64,000 bases of DNA from Cranoglanis bouderius (GCA_023630585.1 CM042541.1:11689001-11753000), one strand, 5' to 3'; shown: positions 1 to 57,408, counted from the first letter of the stretch. The notes: generated by a model from the letters alone, not told the origin. Numbers and translations are program-made.

Positions 1-903
1 TGCTGGTCAGCAGAAGGAAGCATGAAGTGCTCCAAAATTTCTTGGTAAACGGGTGCAGTGACTTTGGTTTTCAAAAAACACAATGGACCAACACCAGCAG
101 ATGACATTGCACCCCAAATCATCACAGACTGTGGAAACTGAACACTGGACTTCAAGCAACTTGGGCTACGAGCTTCTCCACCCTTCCTCCAGACTCTAGG
201 ACCTTGGTTTCCAAATGAAATACAAAACTTGCTCCCATCTGAAAAGAGGATATTGGACCACTGGGCAACAGTCCAGTTCTTCTTCTCGTTAGCCCAGGTA
301 AGATGCCTCTGACGTTGTCTGTGGTTCAGGAGTGGCTTAACAAGAGGAATACGACAACTGTAGCCAAATTCCTTGGCACGTCTGTGTGTGGTGGCTCTTG
401 ATGCCTTGACCCCAGCCTCAGTCCATTCCTTGTGAAGTTCACTCAAATTCTTGAATCATTTTGCTTGACAATCCTCATAAGGCTGCGGTTCTCTCGGTTG
501 GTTGTGCATCTTTTTCTTCCACAATTTTTCCTTCCACTCAACTTTCTGTTAACATGCTTGGATACAGCACTCTGTGAACAGCCAGCTTCTTTGGCAATGA
601 ATGTTTGTGGCTTACCTAGTGAACCAAACTGAGAGACCATTTTGAAGGCTCAGGAAACCTTTGCAGGTGTTTTGAGTTGATTAGCTGATTGGCATGTCAC
701 CATATTCTAATGTGTTGAGATAGTGAATTGGTGGGTTTTTGTTAAATGTAAACCAAAATCATCACAATTAAAAGAACCAAAGACTTAAACTACTTCAGTC
801 TGTGTGCATTGAATTTATTTAATACACGAGTTTCACAATTTGAGTTGAATTACTGAAATAAATGAACTTTTCCACGACATTCTAATTTATTGAGATGCAC
901 CTG
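1..903 (-). mobile_element. Tc1/mariner family A element, cut by window edge
   Basis: The 202-bp terminal inverted repeat at about 702-903 matches the ends of the copies at 12167 and 42652 and abuts TA at 904-905. Inside it, on the - strand, lies a family A transposase reading from 640 toward 1. The reading frame starts with the same helix-turn-helix region as the other copies but loses one base near 455, so the frame breaks after about 60 codons. The remaining homology continues to position 1, into the region around the second catalytic aspartate. The rest of the element is outside the window. Confidence 0.93.
443..640 (-). pseudogene. Tc1-like transposase (family A), N-terminal part, frameshifted
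   Basis: Starts MVSQFGSLGKPQTF, the paired-like DNA-binding domain that recognises the inverted repeats. It contains the basic GRKRC stretch. Compared with the copy at 42915 a single base is missing after the KQN codons, producing an early stop. Homology on the same strand continues in another frame down to position 1. It is a dead fragment of an enzyme that cuts and pastes the element at TA sites. Confidence 0.9.
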
Positions 904-960
904 TATATAATATTACTAGGAAAGCATTCTTTCATCTCAGAAATATTGCTAAGATAAGAA

Positions 961-1460
961 ATATAATGACAGAAAAATTAGTTCATGGTTTTGTTACCTC
1001 TAGGTTGGATTATTGTAATGCCTTACTGACTGGCTGTTCCAGTAAGTGCATAAACAAGCTCCAGTTAGTCCAGATTGCAGCTGCAAGAGTCCTTACTAGA
1101 ACCAGAAGATATGACCACATCACCCCTATCTTATCCACATTACATTGGCTCCCAATCAGATTTTGTATTGATTATAAAACACTACTATTGACCTATAAAG
1201 CACTGAATGGTCTCGCACAACAGTACCTGAGCGAAATTTTGGTCTTTTATGATCGGCAACACCTACTTTGATCGAAAGGTGCAGGCTATTTGTTGGTTCC
1301 TCAAATAGTGAAGGGTACAGCAGGGGGTATAGCTTTCTCTTACAAAGCCCCACAGTTATGTAACAGCCTTCCAATTAGTGTTCGGGACTCAGACATAGTC
1401 TCTGTGTTTAAGTCTAGGCTGAAAACATATTTGTTTAGTCAAGCCTTTTGTGAATAGTTT
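961..1460 (+). mobile_element. L2-type LINE, 3' end fragment
   Basis: The + frame encodes the C-terminal end of an L2/CR1-group reverse transcriptase ORF. It includes the recognisable stretches FVTSRLDYCNALLTGC, AAARVLTRTRRYDHITP and LHWLPIRF, then, after a frameshift, the typical last block resembling SVFKSRLKTYLF near 1400-1440. The 5' part, including the catalytic core, is absent, as is usual for 5'-truncated LINE copies. Confidence 0.85.
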
Positions 1461-1596
1461 TTTCTTAAGCTAAGATAAGATAGTACTTTATTAATCCCAG
1501 ACGGAGAAATCTGGGTGTCTCAGCAGTAACAAGACTGGTGAAGAATATAGAGATAGTAAGAAGAAAAATACAGGGATATATAAAGAATACAGTGGA

Positions 1597-1598
1597 TA

Positions 1599-1681
<83 letters not shown>
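1597..1681. repeat. (TA)n microsatellite
   Basis: About 85 bp of alternating T and A. The YIYIYI reading frames over it are artefacts. Confidence 0.97.
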
Positions 1682-1683
<2 letters not shown>

Positions 1684-1709
1684 ACTATATAAAAATATAT
1701 ATATATTTT

Positions 1710-2189
1710 TTTTCAAACTTTGTTACAGATTTTTTATTTATTTTATGACTTCTACATTATCAAGTCAGAACAAAAATCTTTTTAGATTCCTAAACATTAG
1801 TTTTCTAGTACAAAATTAAATGTTACAGAAAAATGTTTATATGTCATTAAAGAAAGCAGCATATTACGTAAGAGACACTTTTCAGACAAAAAACACTATG
1901 AAGGCTGCTGTCTCCAGAAGAACTCTGGCTGGTTCTGCAAGATACTCAATAAAACATACCAGCTAATTTCCTTATAAAACTGCACAAATTGTACCAGAGA
2001 CCACTATTTTTATTTTTATTTTTATTTTTTTGTCACACCAAATATTGACTTTGTTTCATTGACTACTGTTTACTGCTCTTTACGGTATTTTTTTTTTTTA
2101 ATGTAGAAACATTTTAATTTCATTATTTTGAAGGCATCTTTGCTCTACAGCATTTCTTTGTATATGACTAAAACTTTTGCACAGTACTG
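1710..2189 (-). mobile_element. Tc1/mariner family J non-autonomous fragment
   Basis: One terminal end is visible: on the - strand it starts at 2189 with CAGTACTGTGCAAAAGTTTT and is flanked by TA at 2190-2191. No transposase reading frame is visible. The other end is not recognisable and runs into T-rich sequence and the TA array. A (TTTTA)n run lies at 2009-2030. Confidence 0.6.
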
Positions 2190-2404
2190 TACATATGAAC
2201 AATATAAACAACAACAATGTACAATCACAATATACATATAGCCCATATACATATCGCATATGTACAGTATACACAATACAATATAACTATAGCAGCTGTA
2301 CAGTATAACCATAAACATATAATAATAACTATGAATAGCGATATGTAAACAATATAAACAGTGCAATACGGTATCCATATTACAACAATATATTACAACA
2401 TATA

Positions 2405-2518
2405 TGTAATGTAATAAAGTCAAAGGAGGTGGTGGTTAGGTGTTGTACAGTCTGATGGCTGTCAGCACAAAGGAACATCTGAAGCGTTCCGTCTTGCACC
2501 TTGGGGGGGATGAGCCTG
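2405..2518 (-). pseudogene. LINE reverse transcriptase, last codons (distal half of split ORF)
   Basis: On the - strand this encodes the C-terminal tail found after the split: a PPRCKTERFR-like stretch, then SFV.TAIRLYN. It completes the frame that stops being readable at about 4100, so the two parts were one ORF before the element at 2519-4099 inserted. Confidence 0.75.
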
Positions 2519-4099
2519 CCCAGTTAGCAAGCACATTTGGGCCGATTCCGGTAGAAATGCGCCACTATCGGTTCAATGCCGGCATCGGCGAAAAGATAAT
2601 TGGCCAGAGCCCTGCTGACTGTTCACACCACTTCTGGCTGACAGACGGTTTTTCCTATGTGGGTCAATCTCGTCTGAAAGTAGGTGTACTTGTGGCAGGT
2701 CCATACCGGTGTAGCTGTATGTATCTACTTTCGGCCCGAGTTCGTTACGTCACAGTTGGGCCACATCTAGAATTAAGGAGCTCAGCCGCCTGAAAAAAAA
2801 AAAAAGGTTTTTGGCGGTTAAATTGGTTAGTATCCTCTAAGCTGCAGTCGAGTCTTCATTTTCAAGAGGAATCATTTCAGCTGAAAAAGGTAAGTAATTT
2901 AATTTAGTAATTTCAGTCTACAGTATTGTTTGATGTTTAAAATGTCAAGAAGAATTTTTTTTATATCTTTATAACGGTATGTGTGATGGTGACGAGAACA
3001 TAACGTCAGAAACCCACACAGCTTGATTTATTTTATTTTACATAACGTTTATGGCGTTTGTAGTTTCATATAAGTTATAAGTAACTTACAGACTCATGTA
3101 AGGCTCATTATTCGATAGCGCGTTCGTCTTCCGTGCCCGAGGCGCGAGCTCGAGACTCGCTGGGATAAGGTTTTGGGGAAAAAAAAAATATTTTCTTTCG
3201 TTCTTTCTTTAATGAATAAAGATAGTTAAAACAATTTAAACACGAACTGACATTCATTCATGTTTCATGCTAGGACTAGGGTTAGTAATTTAGTCATTTA
3301 CGCGTAGGTCCGACTAGAAGTAAACCAGCCTTTAGCGTGTCTCATATTGCAGAAGTTGTCAACTGTTTTGGCTCAGAGATACTTGAGTTATAAAATTGTG
3401 CAGTAGCCAGTGTATCCCATTTCTGTGAGAGTTTAATGTCTTGATGATTTTTCTGCTTATGTTCATTAGATGCTGTCCGAAAGAACCCATTATCATCAAC
3501 AAATGCTGAAATTGAGACGGTGATGAAAAGGTGGCTGCAGCTGGCTTCAGACCGTGAGGGAGGACGGAAGTAGCAGTAGCTTGCCCTTGATATACACACA
3601 TTACATTACATTCTAAGTGATAAAAAATAATCTGTTCTACATGTTAAGTTCATGTTTTTGTTTTGTTCATTTATGTCATTGTTGTGTATGCATTGCTGTT
3701 AAAAGTTAATGTTTAATGTAATTATTGAAATTTGATGGGCTGCAAAATATTTTTGTACAGTTTTAATATTTTCTGAGTTGAACTAAAAAATAAAAAATTA
3801 AAATCATTAATTTAAACTGCTTTATTGTTGTCATTTTATTTGAATATGACAATTTTGAATGAATGAATGAATTATGAAAAAATGAATGTGGTAATTTAAT
3901 AATGTCTGGGTCAAATCCGGGTCACACATATCATTTCTATTCACAATTAGTCATAGGCCAGATCTGGGCCTAATCCATTACTTCTGTTCAGTTTACAGTG
4001 TGTGGGCCAGATCTGGGCTGAGGACCCAGGCGTATACTGGGCCAGAACTAAAGCAAGTATGTGACCCACAAGTGGGCCAGACAAATTTTGCTATCTGGG
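2519..4099. mobile_element. DNA transposon with about 28-bp TIRs, no transposase seen
   Basis: Left end CCCAGTTAGCAAGCACATTT and the reverse complement of the right end, CCCAGATAGCAAAATTTGTC, are imperfect inverted repeats. The element interrupts a LINE coding frame at a site reading CCTGTGGCTG when the element is removed, with TG present on both sides, which suggests a 2-bp target duplication. The interior is mostly AT-rich, with GGGCC-rich subterminal blocks at 2530-2760 and 3900-4080 and a tRNA-like patch at about 3103-3165. I see no transposase, so it looks non-autonomous. Superfamily is not decided. Confidence 0.65.
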
Positions 4100-4100
4100 T

Positions 4101-4793
4101 GTGGCTGAAGGTGCTCTCCATCTACTGCAGCTCAACATACAGTGGATGAGAGGGGTTTCCCAGAGTGGACCTGATTTTGTCCCTCATTCTGTTCTCCACC
4201 ACTGTCTCCAGTTTTTGACCAACAGCAGAACTGGCCTTCTTCACCAGCTTGTTGAGTCTGTCAGCCTCCCCAGCCTTAATTCCACCTCCCCAGCACGTTG
4301 CAGCAAAGAACAGTGTGCTGGCTACCACAGACTGACAGAACATCTGCAGTAGCTTGCTGCTCACATCAAAGGACCTAAGCCACCTTAGAAAAAACAGTCT
4401 GCCCTGTCCCTTCCGGTAGAGAGCTTCAGTGTTTTCCGACCAGTCCAGTTTGTTGTTAATGTGCACTCCCAGGAACTTATACAATCCCACCATCTCTATT
4501 TTCTCCCCCTGGATGGTAATAGGTGTTGGAGACTTTCTGTTCCGGTGGAAGTCCACTACCATCTCTTTGGTCTTGCCAGTGTTATGCCAGTGAAGGTGGT
4601 TATCCTCAAACCATCTGACGAAGCTCTCCACCACTCCTCTGTACTCCTCATCCTTATCCTCACTGATGCAGCCCAAATTCTCTGTGTCATCAGAGAATTT
4701 TTGGAGGTGGCATGTTCCAGAGTTGAAGCTAAAGTCAGAGGTGTAGATTATGAAGAGAAGAGTACAGTTCCTTGAGGTGCGCCGGTATTGCAC
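4101..4793 (-). pseudogene. LINE reverse transcriptase C-terminal region
   Basis: An open - frame of about 223 codons includes an RT palm motif of the type F-S-D-D near residue 34, the stretch YKFLGVHINNKLDW (RT thumb), and the post-RT region SVVASTLFFAATCWGG. The RT would copy element RNA at a nicked target. The upstream RT domains and endonuclease are absent. The frame ends at the insertion of the TIR element. Confidence 0.8.
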
Positions 4794-4795
4794 AT

Positions 4796-5724
4796 CACCA
4801 CATCTGACAGACTGCCCCCACCCCCACCCCCAACTCTCATGTGATCACTCAGGTTTGTTGACGCTGGCGTGGCTGGCTGCTTTATGTCCCAGGGTGCCCT
4901 CATGTCTGTGTTACTTTCTGGCTCTCCCTTTTAGTTATCCTGTCATAACAAGTCTTTCTGGAGTCCCTACTTGCACTCTGCATGCAAAGTACATTGTCCT
5001 TAACCATTATGGGACAATAAGCATACCTAATAATCTCTCCCCCTCTCTCTCTATCGAGCTACACATGCTATCCCTGAGATACCAGTGATCCTGACCCATG
5101 CTGCTCTTCCGACCTGCCTGATCCATCCTGATGCCCAACTTCTGTTTGGAGTTCTCATCAATTGGAAATCACTCACAGCTGCTGAGGTTGGCCCCACATG
5201 GACAGCCTGTAGATCATAGAGATTACTGAGGATGGTACCACTTAAAAACCATAAAGAAGGCTTTGGATGACAATTCATATGAACAGTTATGCTATGATGG
5301 CTTAGGACTACAATTGCTATGATAGCTTTAGGACTGCAGTTGCCAGTTTTGCACTCGAGTCTACATCAGTGAACAGTGGATAAGTTCAACAAAACAGACT
5401 TCATGTGAAAACTGTAATGAATATCCAGGTTACACAATTGCACTTTTTGACCATGTAGTACACAGTTTTAGAAGGGATTTATTTAAAATTGCACTATCCA
5501 TTGTCACCCAGATGAGGATGGGTTCCCCTTTGAATCTGCTTCCTCTCAAGGTTTCTTCCTCATATCATCTCAGGGAGTTTTTCCTTGCCACTGTCGTCTC
5601 TGGCCTGCTCATTAGGGACAAATTCATACATTTAAATTTTATATCCTGAATGTATTTATTTCTGTAAAGCCACTTTGTGACATTAAAAAAAAAAGCATTT
5701 TGTACAACTTTGTTTCTCTTTCAG
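4796..5724. other. Intronic DNA with a high-copy 3'-end-type repeat
   Basis: No gene is visible. The part at about 4985-5690 resembles a high-copy teleost repeat: it carries the stretch CTCAAGGTTTCTTCCTCATA near 5546 and ends in TGTAAAGCCACTTTGTGACA. It may be the 3' region of a LINE or SINE. A pyrimidine tract directly precedes the acceptor of the exon at 5725. Confidence 0.45.
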
Positions 5725-51341
<45,617 letters not shown>

Positions 51342-53104
51342 GTGAGAGATACTGAAACAAATCAGCACACACAATACACAATAACATCAGCAGCCACAAT
51401 AGCAATTGAGTGTATGTGTTGAAACCAAAGACTGTAAAAAAAAAAAATCACATTTTAGCAAATGAAATATTTTGAATATAGTCAACTTCATCTATTAGTT
51501 CCTATTACCATAGACCAAATATTAACAAAGATTACCATGACCCAAATATAAGATAATTATTTCTAGACTTTTTAAATTTATATTTATTTATTTATTTATT
51601 TATTTTTTTACTAATTTCAAGCTTTAAAATTTCTTATTCTCTTGGCAGATAAATGTACGTTTTTTCTAGAAATAAATGTTAAAAATTAGCAAAATTATCT
51701 GCCAATGAGTATTTCAAGATTGAAAACAGTCAACTTGTCTAGGTGTAGCAATCTTCTATTTGGTTTGTTGTAATTTTATAACAGGAAGTAATATTCCCAT
51801 GTACCATAAGTGATTAGTGTTCTGTGAAGTTCAGTTGACCTTGATACTGCCCCCAATTTTTTCTTTAGGATAAATCTATTTGATTTGATAATCATTATGG
51901 GTGTGTTTGATGAGGTGACTGACAGTCTTGAGGTGGACTGATCAATAGCTAGAAATGACAGTCTAGCCTGATGAACATGCACACACTTTCTGTCATGCAC
52001 CTGATGCCCGGCAAACTACACTGGACAGCTTTCAAACTTTGTATAAAAGATTTACATTGTTGACAATTTTGCTAACTTTGTAGCAAAGCAATGTCTTATT
52101 CTGCTGTAAACTGTTCTAACAGACTCTCAGTGGGAATTTCTATGCATTTTTTCTGACACTGATACTATAGCTAGCAAATCAGTGTGTGTGAATAAAGTAA
52201 TTGCATAAACCATAAACTAATTTCACATCAATTTACTACTGAATGTGTGACCTTAGGCAAAACTTGAAGTAGTTTCATAAGACTAGCTAGTGGCTCCTTT
52301 TTAAGTGTACTCCACCAACAGCACAAGTAAAGTATAAAAGAGTGCAGATCATACAATTCAGATGGGTAATTTACTGCAGGTTTCAGGGCTGGATGAACAT
52401 CATGGACAGCAGCAATTGTTTTACTCAGAAATATGGTGTTAAGTGTAAATGTTTACTGTTGTTTACTAGTATATTTTCAGATTGTACATTACATTAGCTA
52501 TGTATACTTACATTACTTTGATTAACATGGCTAATATCAGATAGCAAGTAGTAGCTCAGTCAATCATGGCTCAAAGTTCTAAAAACATTTCCTGACAATG
52601 GTAAAATCAATATGCTTGTGCAAATTGTACGACCACAAATTAGAAATGTTTTACATATTAATTAATAATGGTGTACTTACCATTTTGAGCTAATTTTATT
52701 TAATGTGCCAATATTACATATGGTGTTGTTTCTCCTGTGATAAAGCAGTAAATGACTACACCACAGCTCTGTTTATGACACTGTTCATTTGTAAAACACC
52801 CAACTGAACACTGTACTTCCATATTTGGATAAAATCTATTCACACTCACCAACTGTACACCTGTACCAACATGATAGGTCAGGCTGGTTCTTCAAATCTG
52901 GCCCTTGTGGGCCACTGTCCTGCAGAGTTTACTTCCAATCTCAAACTCACAATTTTTACAGCAGAATGCTACTATTTCTGTGAAACTTCCAGGTTCATAT
53001 CTGGTCCCCCACCAGAGATATTCAACCTGAAAGTGAGGGAAATTGATTAAAAATTGCACTTTCTCGCTCCCATAAAAATAAGAGGTCTTAAACCTGAAAT
53101 GTTC
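51342..53104. other. Intron DNA, no gene or repeat recognised
   Basis: AT-rich sequence with short T- and A-runs and a (TTTA)n at 51580-51604. Possibly single-copy intron. Confidence 0.6.
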
Positions 53105-53216
53105 TGCAGTGTAGTCTGTGTGCTGGTGAGTATGTGTGTGTGAGTCTGGGGCGGCCATGTTTGTAGGCCACTGTGCATTCTGGGAGTTGGAGTCGCGCTC
53201 ACGTCGCGACCTAACA
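53105..53216 (-). repeat. Truncated 3' LTR of the Gypsy element
   Basis: Matches the last 110 bp of the 5' LTR (GCCATGTTTGTAGGCCACTG, ends GACCTAACA). The remaining 450 bp of LTR is gone, so the outer junction is a deletion and no target duplication can be read. Confidence 0.85.
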
Positions 53217-53280
53217 GAGCACCCCCCCCCCCCAAAGGGCTCACTCTGGGAGCCTCATTTTGTCGAGGTCGGCCCCTGGG

Positions 53281-53514
53281 TCAAGGTCCTGGATATTCCG
53301 GGTGTTGTTGGTGGAAATCGCGGACTAATTCTGGGTCGAGAATGTCCTGAGCGGGGACCCAACTCTGCTCCTCGGGCCCGTAACCCTCCCAGTCTTTGAG
53401 GTACTGGAGCCACCCTTGGCGGTGATGGGATTTGAGGAGGTTTCTGATTTTGTACGGTGGTTGTCTGCCGTCGTGGGGTGTCGTGTGGGTGCTCGGTGGC
53501 GAGAATGCCGGCAT
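53281..53514 (-). pseudogene. Gypsy integrase C-terminal chromodomain
   Basis: Reads YKIRNLLKSHHRQGWLQYLK followed by DWEGYGPEEQSWVPAQDILD. These are the aromatic and acidic positions of a chromodomain, which in this group directs integration toward modified histones. It is separated from the integrase core by frameshifts. Confidence 0.88.
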
Positions 53515-53815
53515 TCAGGGTTTTAGCAGAGACACGTGAAACGAAGGGGCTATGCGCCAGTGTCGAGGAAGGGCTAGCTTGTACGTGATGTTGTTGATTC
53601 GTTTGATGATTTTGAAGGGCCCAGTGTAGCGGGGGCAGAGCTTTTTGCATGGGTGATTAGGTCTGAGGTCCCAGGTCGAGAGCCACACACTGTCCCCCGG
53701 CTGGTACTGAGGCGTAGGTTGGCGATGACGATCAGCTCGCGTTTTTGCTTGGTGGGTTGCCTGTTGTAGTCATTGGTGGGTGGCAGCCCATACCTGTTCA
53801 CTGCGCTCGAACCAC

Positions 53816-54931
53816 TCATTTACAGCCAGGGCGTCTGTGGCTGTGGCGTTCCATGGGAACAAGGGAGGCTGGTACCCCAAGACACACTGAAAATGGGAGA
53901 GATGTGTGGCTGAGTGGCTCTGCCCAGGGCAGGAAACGTGACCAGTCCGAGGGGTTTTTGCCACAGAATGAGCGAAGCATTTGGCTTACCTCCTGGTTAG
54001 CCCGTTCCACCTGGCCGTTGGATTCTGGGTGATAGCCTGAAGTTAAGCTGACGTTCACACCCAGCTTCTCCATGAACCCTGACCAGACTTGGGATGTGAA
54101 TTGGGGGCCCCGGTCACTCAATATGTCCTCGGGGATTCCAAAATAGCGAAACACATGATTAAATAATAATTCTGCCGTATGAAAGGCGGACGGGAGACTG
54201 GGGAGAGGGATCAGGCGTATGGACTTCGAAAACCGGTTGATGGCTACGAGGATGGTGGTATTACCCAGTGAGTTAGGGAGGTCGGTGAGGAAATCAATGG
54301 CGATGTGTGACCAGGGGTGTTGCGGCGTGGGTAGTGGCATAAGCTTGCCAACTGGGAGTGCTCTGAGCACCTTAGCCTGGGTGCAAACGCTGCATGAGTT
54401 GATGGCTTGTTGTATGTCACTTTGCATGTGGGGCTACCAATATTTAGGCTCTAATAGGTGGTAAGTGTGTCGAATACATAGGTGGCCCGTGCCCAGAGCC
54501 GTGTGGGCCCATTTGATTAACTGTTCATGATGGGCCTGAGGAAGGAATAACTTGGTTGGTGGACAGTGAGTGGGAATCTGGTTACAAAGGGTTCTAGATA
54601 AGAGGTGATCCAGCTCCCATTGGATGGCCCCGATGAGGCAAGAAGGAGGCAGAATAGGTTCGGGGCATTCAGGTTGGGGTTCCCCAGAATATATATGGGA
54701 CAGAGCATCAGCTTTATGATTTTTGGTGCCAGGACGATAGGACAGAGTAAATTGGAAACGGGCGAAGAACAGGGACCAACAGGCTTGGCGTGGATTGAGA
54801 CGTTTTGCGGTGCGGAGATATTCCAAGTTCTTGTGGTCCGTGAAGATCATAAAGGGGTGCTCTGCTCCCTCTAACCAATGCCGCCATTCTTCTAGTGCCA
54901 ATTTTATGGCTAACAGTTCTCGATCACCCAC
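53816..54931 (-). pseudogene. Gypsy RNase H end and integrase core
   Basis: 54931-54434 covers the end of RNase H (ELLAIKLALEEWRHWLEG, FTDHKNLEYL) and the start of integrase. A TGG-to-TAG stop at about 54431 interrupts KYW-W. The frame then resumes to 53816 with the integrase D,D,E core: HIAIDFLTDLP, LSDRGPQFTSQ and YHPESNGQVERANQE. A zinc-binding HHCC partner, CSVCTQAK, is near 54390. Confidence 0.9.
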
Positions 54932-54944
54932 ATCGTAGTTCCTT

Positions 54945-55811
54945 TCAGCTGGGGATAATTTTTTTTGAAAAGAATGCTACCGGGTGTAGTCGGGGTCTCT
55001 CCACAAAGCGCTGCGACAGGACGCCCCCCACTCCTGTCTCGGAGTTGACCACGAATGGATAGGAGAGGTCGGGGTGTTTCAAAATGGGAGCAGTGGTAAA
55101 GGCTGTTTTTAAATGTGACAGAGCCTCCTCGGCCTCCTGGTTCCACTGGAGTCGGTGAGGTCCACCGTGTAGCAGGGACGTGAGAGGCAGGACGATTGAG
55201 CTAAAGCCGCGGATGAAATGCCGGTAGAAATTTGCAAACCCCAGGAAACGTTGTAACTCCTTGATTGTGGTTGGAGTGGGCCATTGTGTGACAGCTTTCA
55301 CCTTACTCTGGTCCATCGCCACTCCATTGGAGCTAATGACGTAACCCAAGAAGGTCGTGGTGGGTTTGTGGAATTCACACTTTTTGGCCTTGACATATAA
55401 CTTATTCTCCAGAAGGTGTGCGAGGACTTGGCGCACATGGGTTACATGAGCATCGTAACTGGGAGAGAAGACCAGAATGTCGTCAATGTAGGTGATCACA
55501 AATTTTCCCAACATGTCCCTCAGCACGTTGTTTATCAGACACTGGAACACTGAGGGTGCGTTAGTTAGCCCATACAGCATCACCAAGTATTCGCAGTGCC
55601 CGGTAGCCATGCTGACAGCTGTTTTCCACTTGTCCCCTTCTCGTATGTGTACAAGGTTGTATGCACTACGTAGGTCAAGCTTGGTGAAGTAGCGTGCATC
55701 ACGTAGTTGTTCCAGAGCAGAGTGGAAGAGGATAGGGGTATCGGACAGAGACTCGATTGAGGCCTCTATAGTCAATGCATGGTCTGAGGCCTCCTCCTTT
55801 CTTGGCCACAA
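54945..55811 (-). pseudogene. Gypsy reverse transcriptase and RNase H start
   Basis: Open for 288 codons. RT motifs include FTKLDLRSAYNLVHI, YGLTNAPSVFQ and the catalytic YIDDILVFS. GYVISSNGVAMDQSKV and RFLGFANFYRHFI follow. RNase H begins at FVVNSETGVGGVLSQ, where the family's usual first catalytic Asp (VDAS-like) reads as Ser-Glu, so that site is altered. A frameshift at about 55745 separates it from the N-terminal RT part. Confidence 0.9.
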
Positions 55812-56538
55812 AGAAGATGATGGCGGCCGCCGGGGAAGTAGATGGACGGATGTATCCCTGTTGCAGCACTTCCTGGATGTACTCAGTCATGGCTTTATTT
55901 TCCGCTTGTGATAAGGGGTAGATGTGTCTGCGCAGTGGAGTCATACCCGGGAGAAGATCTATCGCGCAGTCATATGGTCGATGAGGTGAGAGACCGCCTG
56001 CTTTCATCTTACTGAAGACCTCCCTGAGGTCCCAGTATTCTGAGGGTATGTGAATTTTTTGCTGGGGTTCTGGGCTCTCAATGTTTGTGACTGAGACCAC
56101 CAGCATGGGCGTGTGAAGGCAGTACTGTCGGCAGAAGGGTGACCAGCTTATGAGTTGTCGGTCCGTCCATGAAATCTGGGGATTGTGCAGTGTCATCCAG
56201 GGTAGGCCCAGGATGATGGGGTAGTGAGTGTAGGTGGTGACCCAGAAGGACATTTCCTCGTGGTGGAGGGCGCTCACTTGAAGCCCCAAAGGTTGAGTGC
56301 ATCTGGTGATTAGGCCGTTGTCGAAGGGTTGTCCGTCAATGGCCTGGACTTTAAGCAGGAACATGAGAGAATGGGTTGGCAGGTCAAGCTGATGTACAAT
56401 CCTTTCATCTATGAAGCTGCCCGCCGCCCTGGAGTCGAGCAGAGCTGTGAACATAAACGAGGTATCTGAATGTTCAAGCTTAACAGGAAGTGTGAAAGCA
56501 TGAGAATTGACGTCAGGGTTATGACACACTGGGGACAA
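55699..56538 (-). pseudogene. Gypsy protease and RT N-terminal part
   Basis: The protease block is ALLDSRAAGSFID: the active-site triad normally reads D-S/T-G, here the Gly is Arg. Then IILGLPWMTLHNPQISW, and RT start YPLSQAENKAMTEYIQEVLQ, GYIRPSTSPAAAIIFFVAKK, LRPCIDYRGLN. The frame is lost at about 55740. Confidence 0.9.
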
Positions 56539-57392
56539 GCGGGTGCATTGTCTGCCTCTTTCCTGGGGTGTGCTCTGGGGGCGGACCAGGCAGTGGTGGA
56601 TGTAGTGGTCAGCTTGGCCGCAGTAGAAGCACCAATGTTCCCGGCGCCATCTCTCTCTCCGCCGTTAAGCCTAGTGTGGCCTAGTTGCATGGGCTCCATG
56701 GGAGCGAGTGCAGTGGGAGGCTCTGGTAGGCTCCGGTGAGCGCTATGGCTGTGAAGCAGCTGGTCGAGCCAGATGGCTAGGTTGATGAGGGCATCGAGGT
56801 TCAGGGGCTCATCGTGGCAGGCCATTTCAGTGAGGATAGCCAGCTTGAGACCCTGACAAAAAGTGGCTTTCAGAGCGACGTCATTCCAGCTGCTGCCAGC
56901 CGCGATGGTGCGGAACTCCAGTGCAAATTCTGCAACATGGAGTGAACCCTGACAAAATGTGAGCAAACGCTCCCCGACTTCCTGATCGTCGGGAGCGTGG
57001 TCGAACACTCAGTGGAACATGGATGTGAATAATTCATACGATGCGAGTGCTTCACTGCCTCGTTCTCTCACCACTGTGGCCCATCTCAGAGCCTTGCCAG
57101 TGAGCAGTGTCATAAAGCGAGCCACCTTTTCGGTGTCCACCATGTCCCCATGACAATCAAAATACAAAGAACACTGTAGTAAAAATCCCTTACATAATGT
57201 AGGATCACCGGCATATTTCTCTGGCGTGGGCATGGGCATGCGAGGCGCTGGTGTAGTGGACGGCGTCCTTGCGTTGATAGTTTGGGAGAGACGCTATAAG
57301 CTCTCCCTGACTTCTCCCAAGCACTGTTGTTGCTCGCTGAGGAGCTGCCCGTGAGCATTAATCGCCCGATGAATCTCGTCCGCTGCATCCAT
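56409..57392 (-). pseudogene. Gypsy gag, with stops and frameshifts
   Basis: The start at 57392 gives MDAADEIHRAINAHGQLLSE, 17 bases after the LTR. In-frame TAG near 57297 (after RESL). Then PEKYAGDPTLCKGFLLQCSL, FMTLLTGKALRWATVV, a stop near 57010, then the rest of the capsid-like region to about 56600. A CCHC-like zinc knuckle region is at 56640-56590, where the frame shifts (HCWCFYCGQADHYIHHC in another frame). Confidence 0.88.
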
Positions 57393-57408
57393 GTTGGGTG
57401 AAGTATTC

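Larger units (their letters stand above)
1464..4795 (-). mobile_element. LINE (CR1-group-like) with two nested DNA elements
   Basis: On the - strand the end of a reverse transcriptase ORF runs from about 4795 to 4100 and resumes at 2518-2405, followed by an AT-rich 3' UTR down to about 1464. The 3' tail at 1465-1515 reads, on the - strand, like the usual '...ATTAATAAAGTACTATCTTA' LINE end. The body is split by a TIR element (2519-4099) and the UTR by a Tc1-like fragment (about 1710-2189) and a TA array. Clade placement is by protein resemblance only. Confidence 0.75.

Noticed and set aside
53221..53236. C-run as a G-quadruplex promoter element
   Set aside because: Its position directly beside the 3' LTR remnant on the - strand of a Gypsy element explains it as the polypurine tract.
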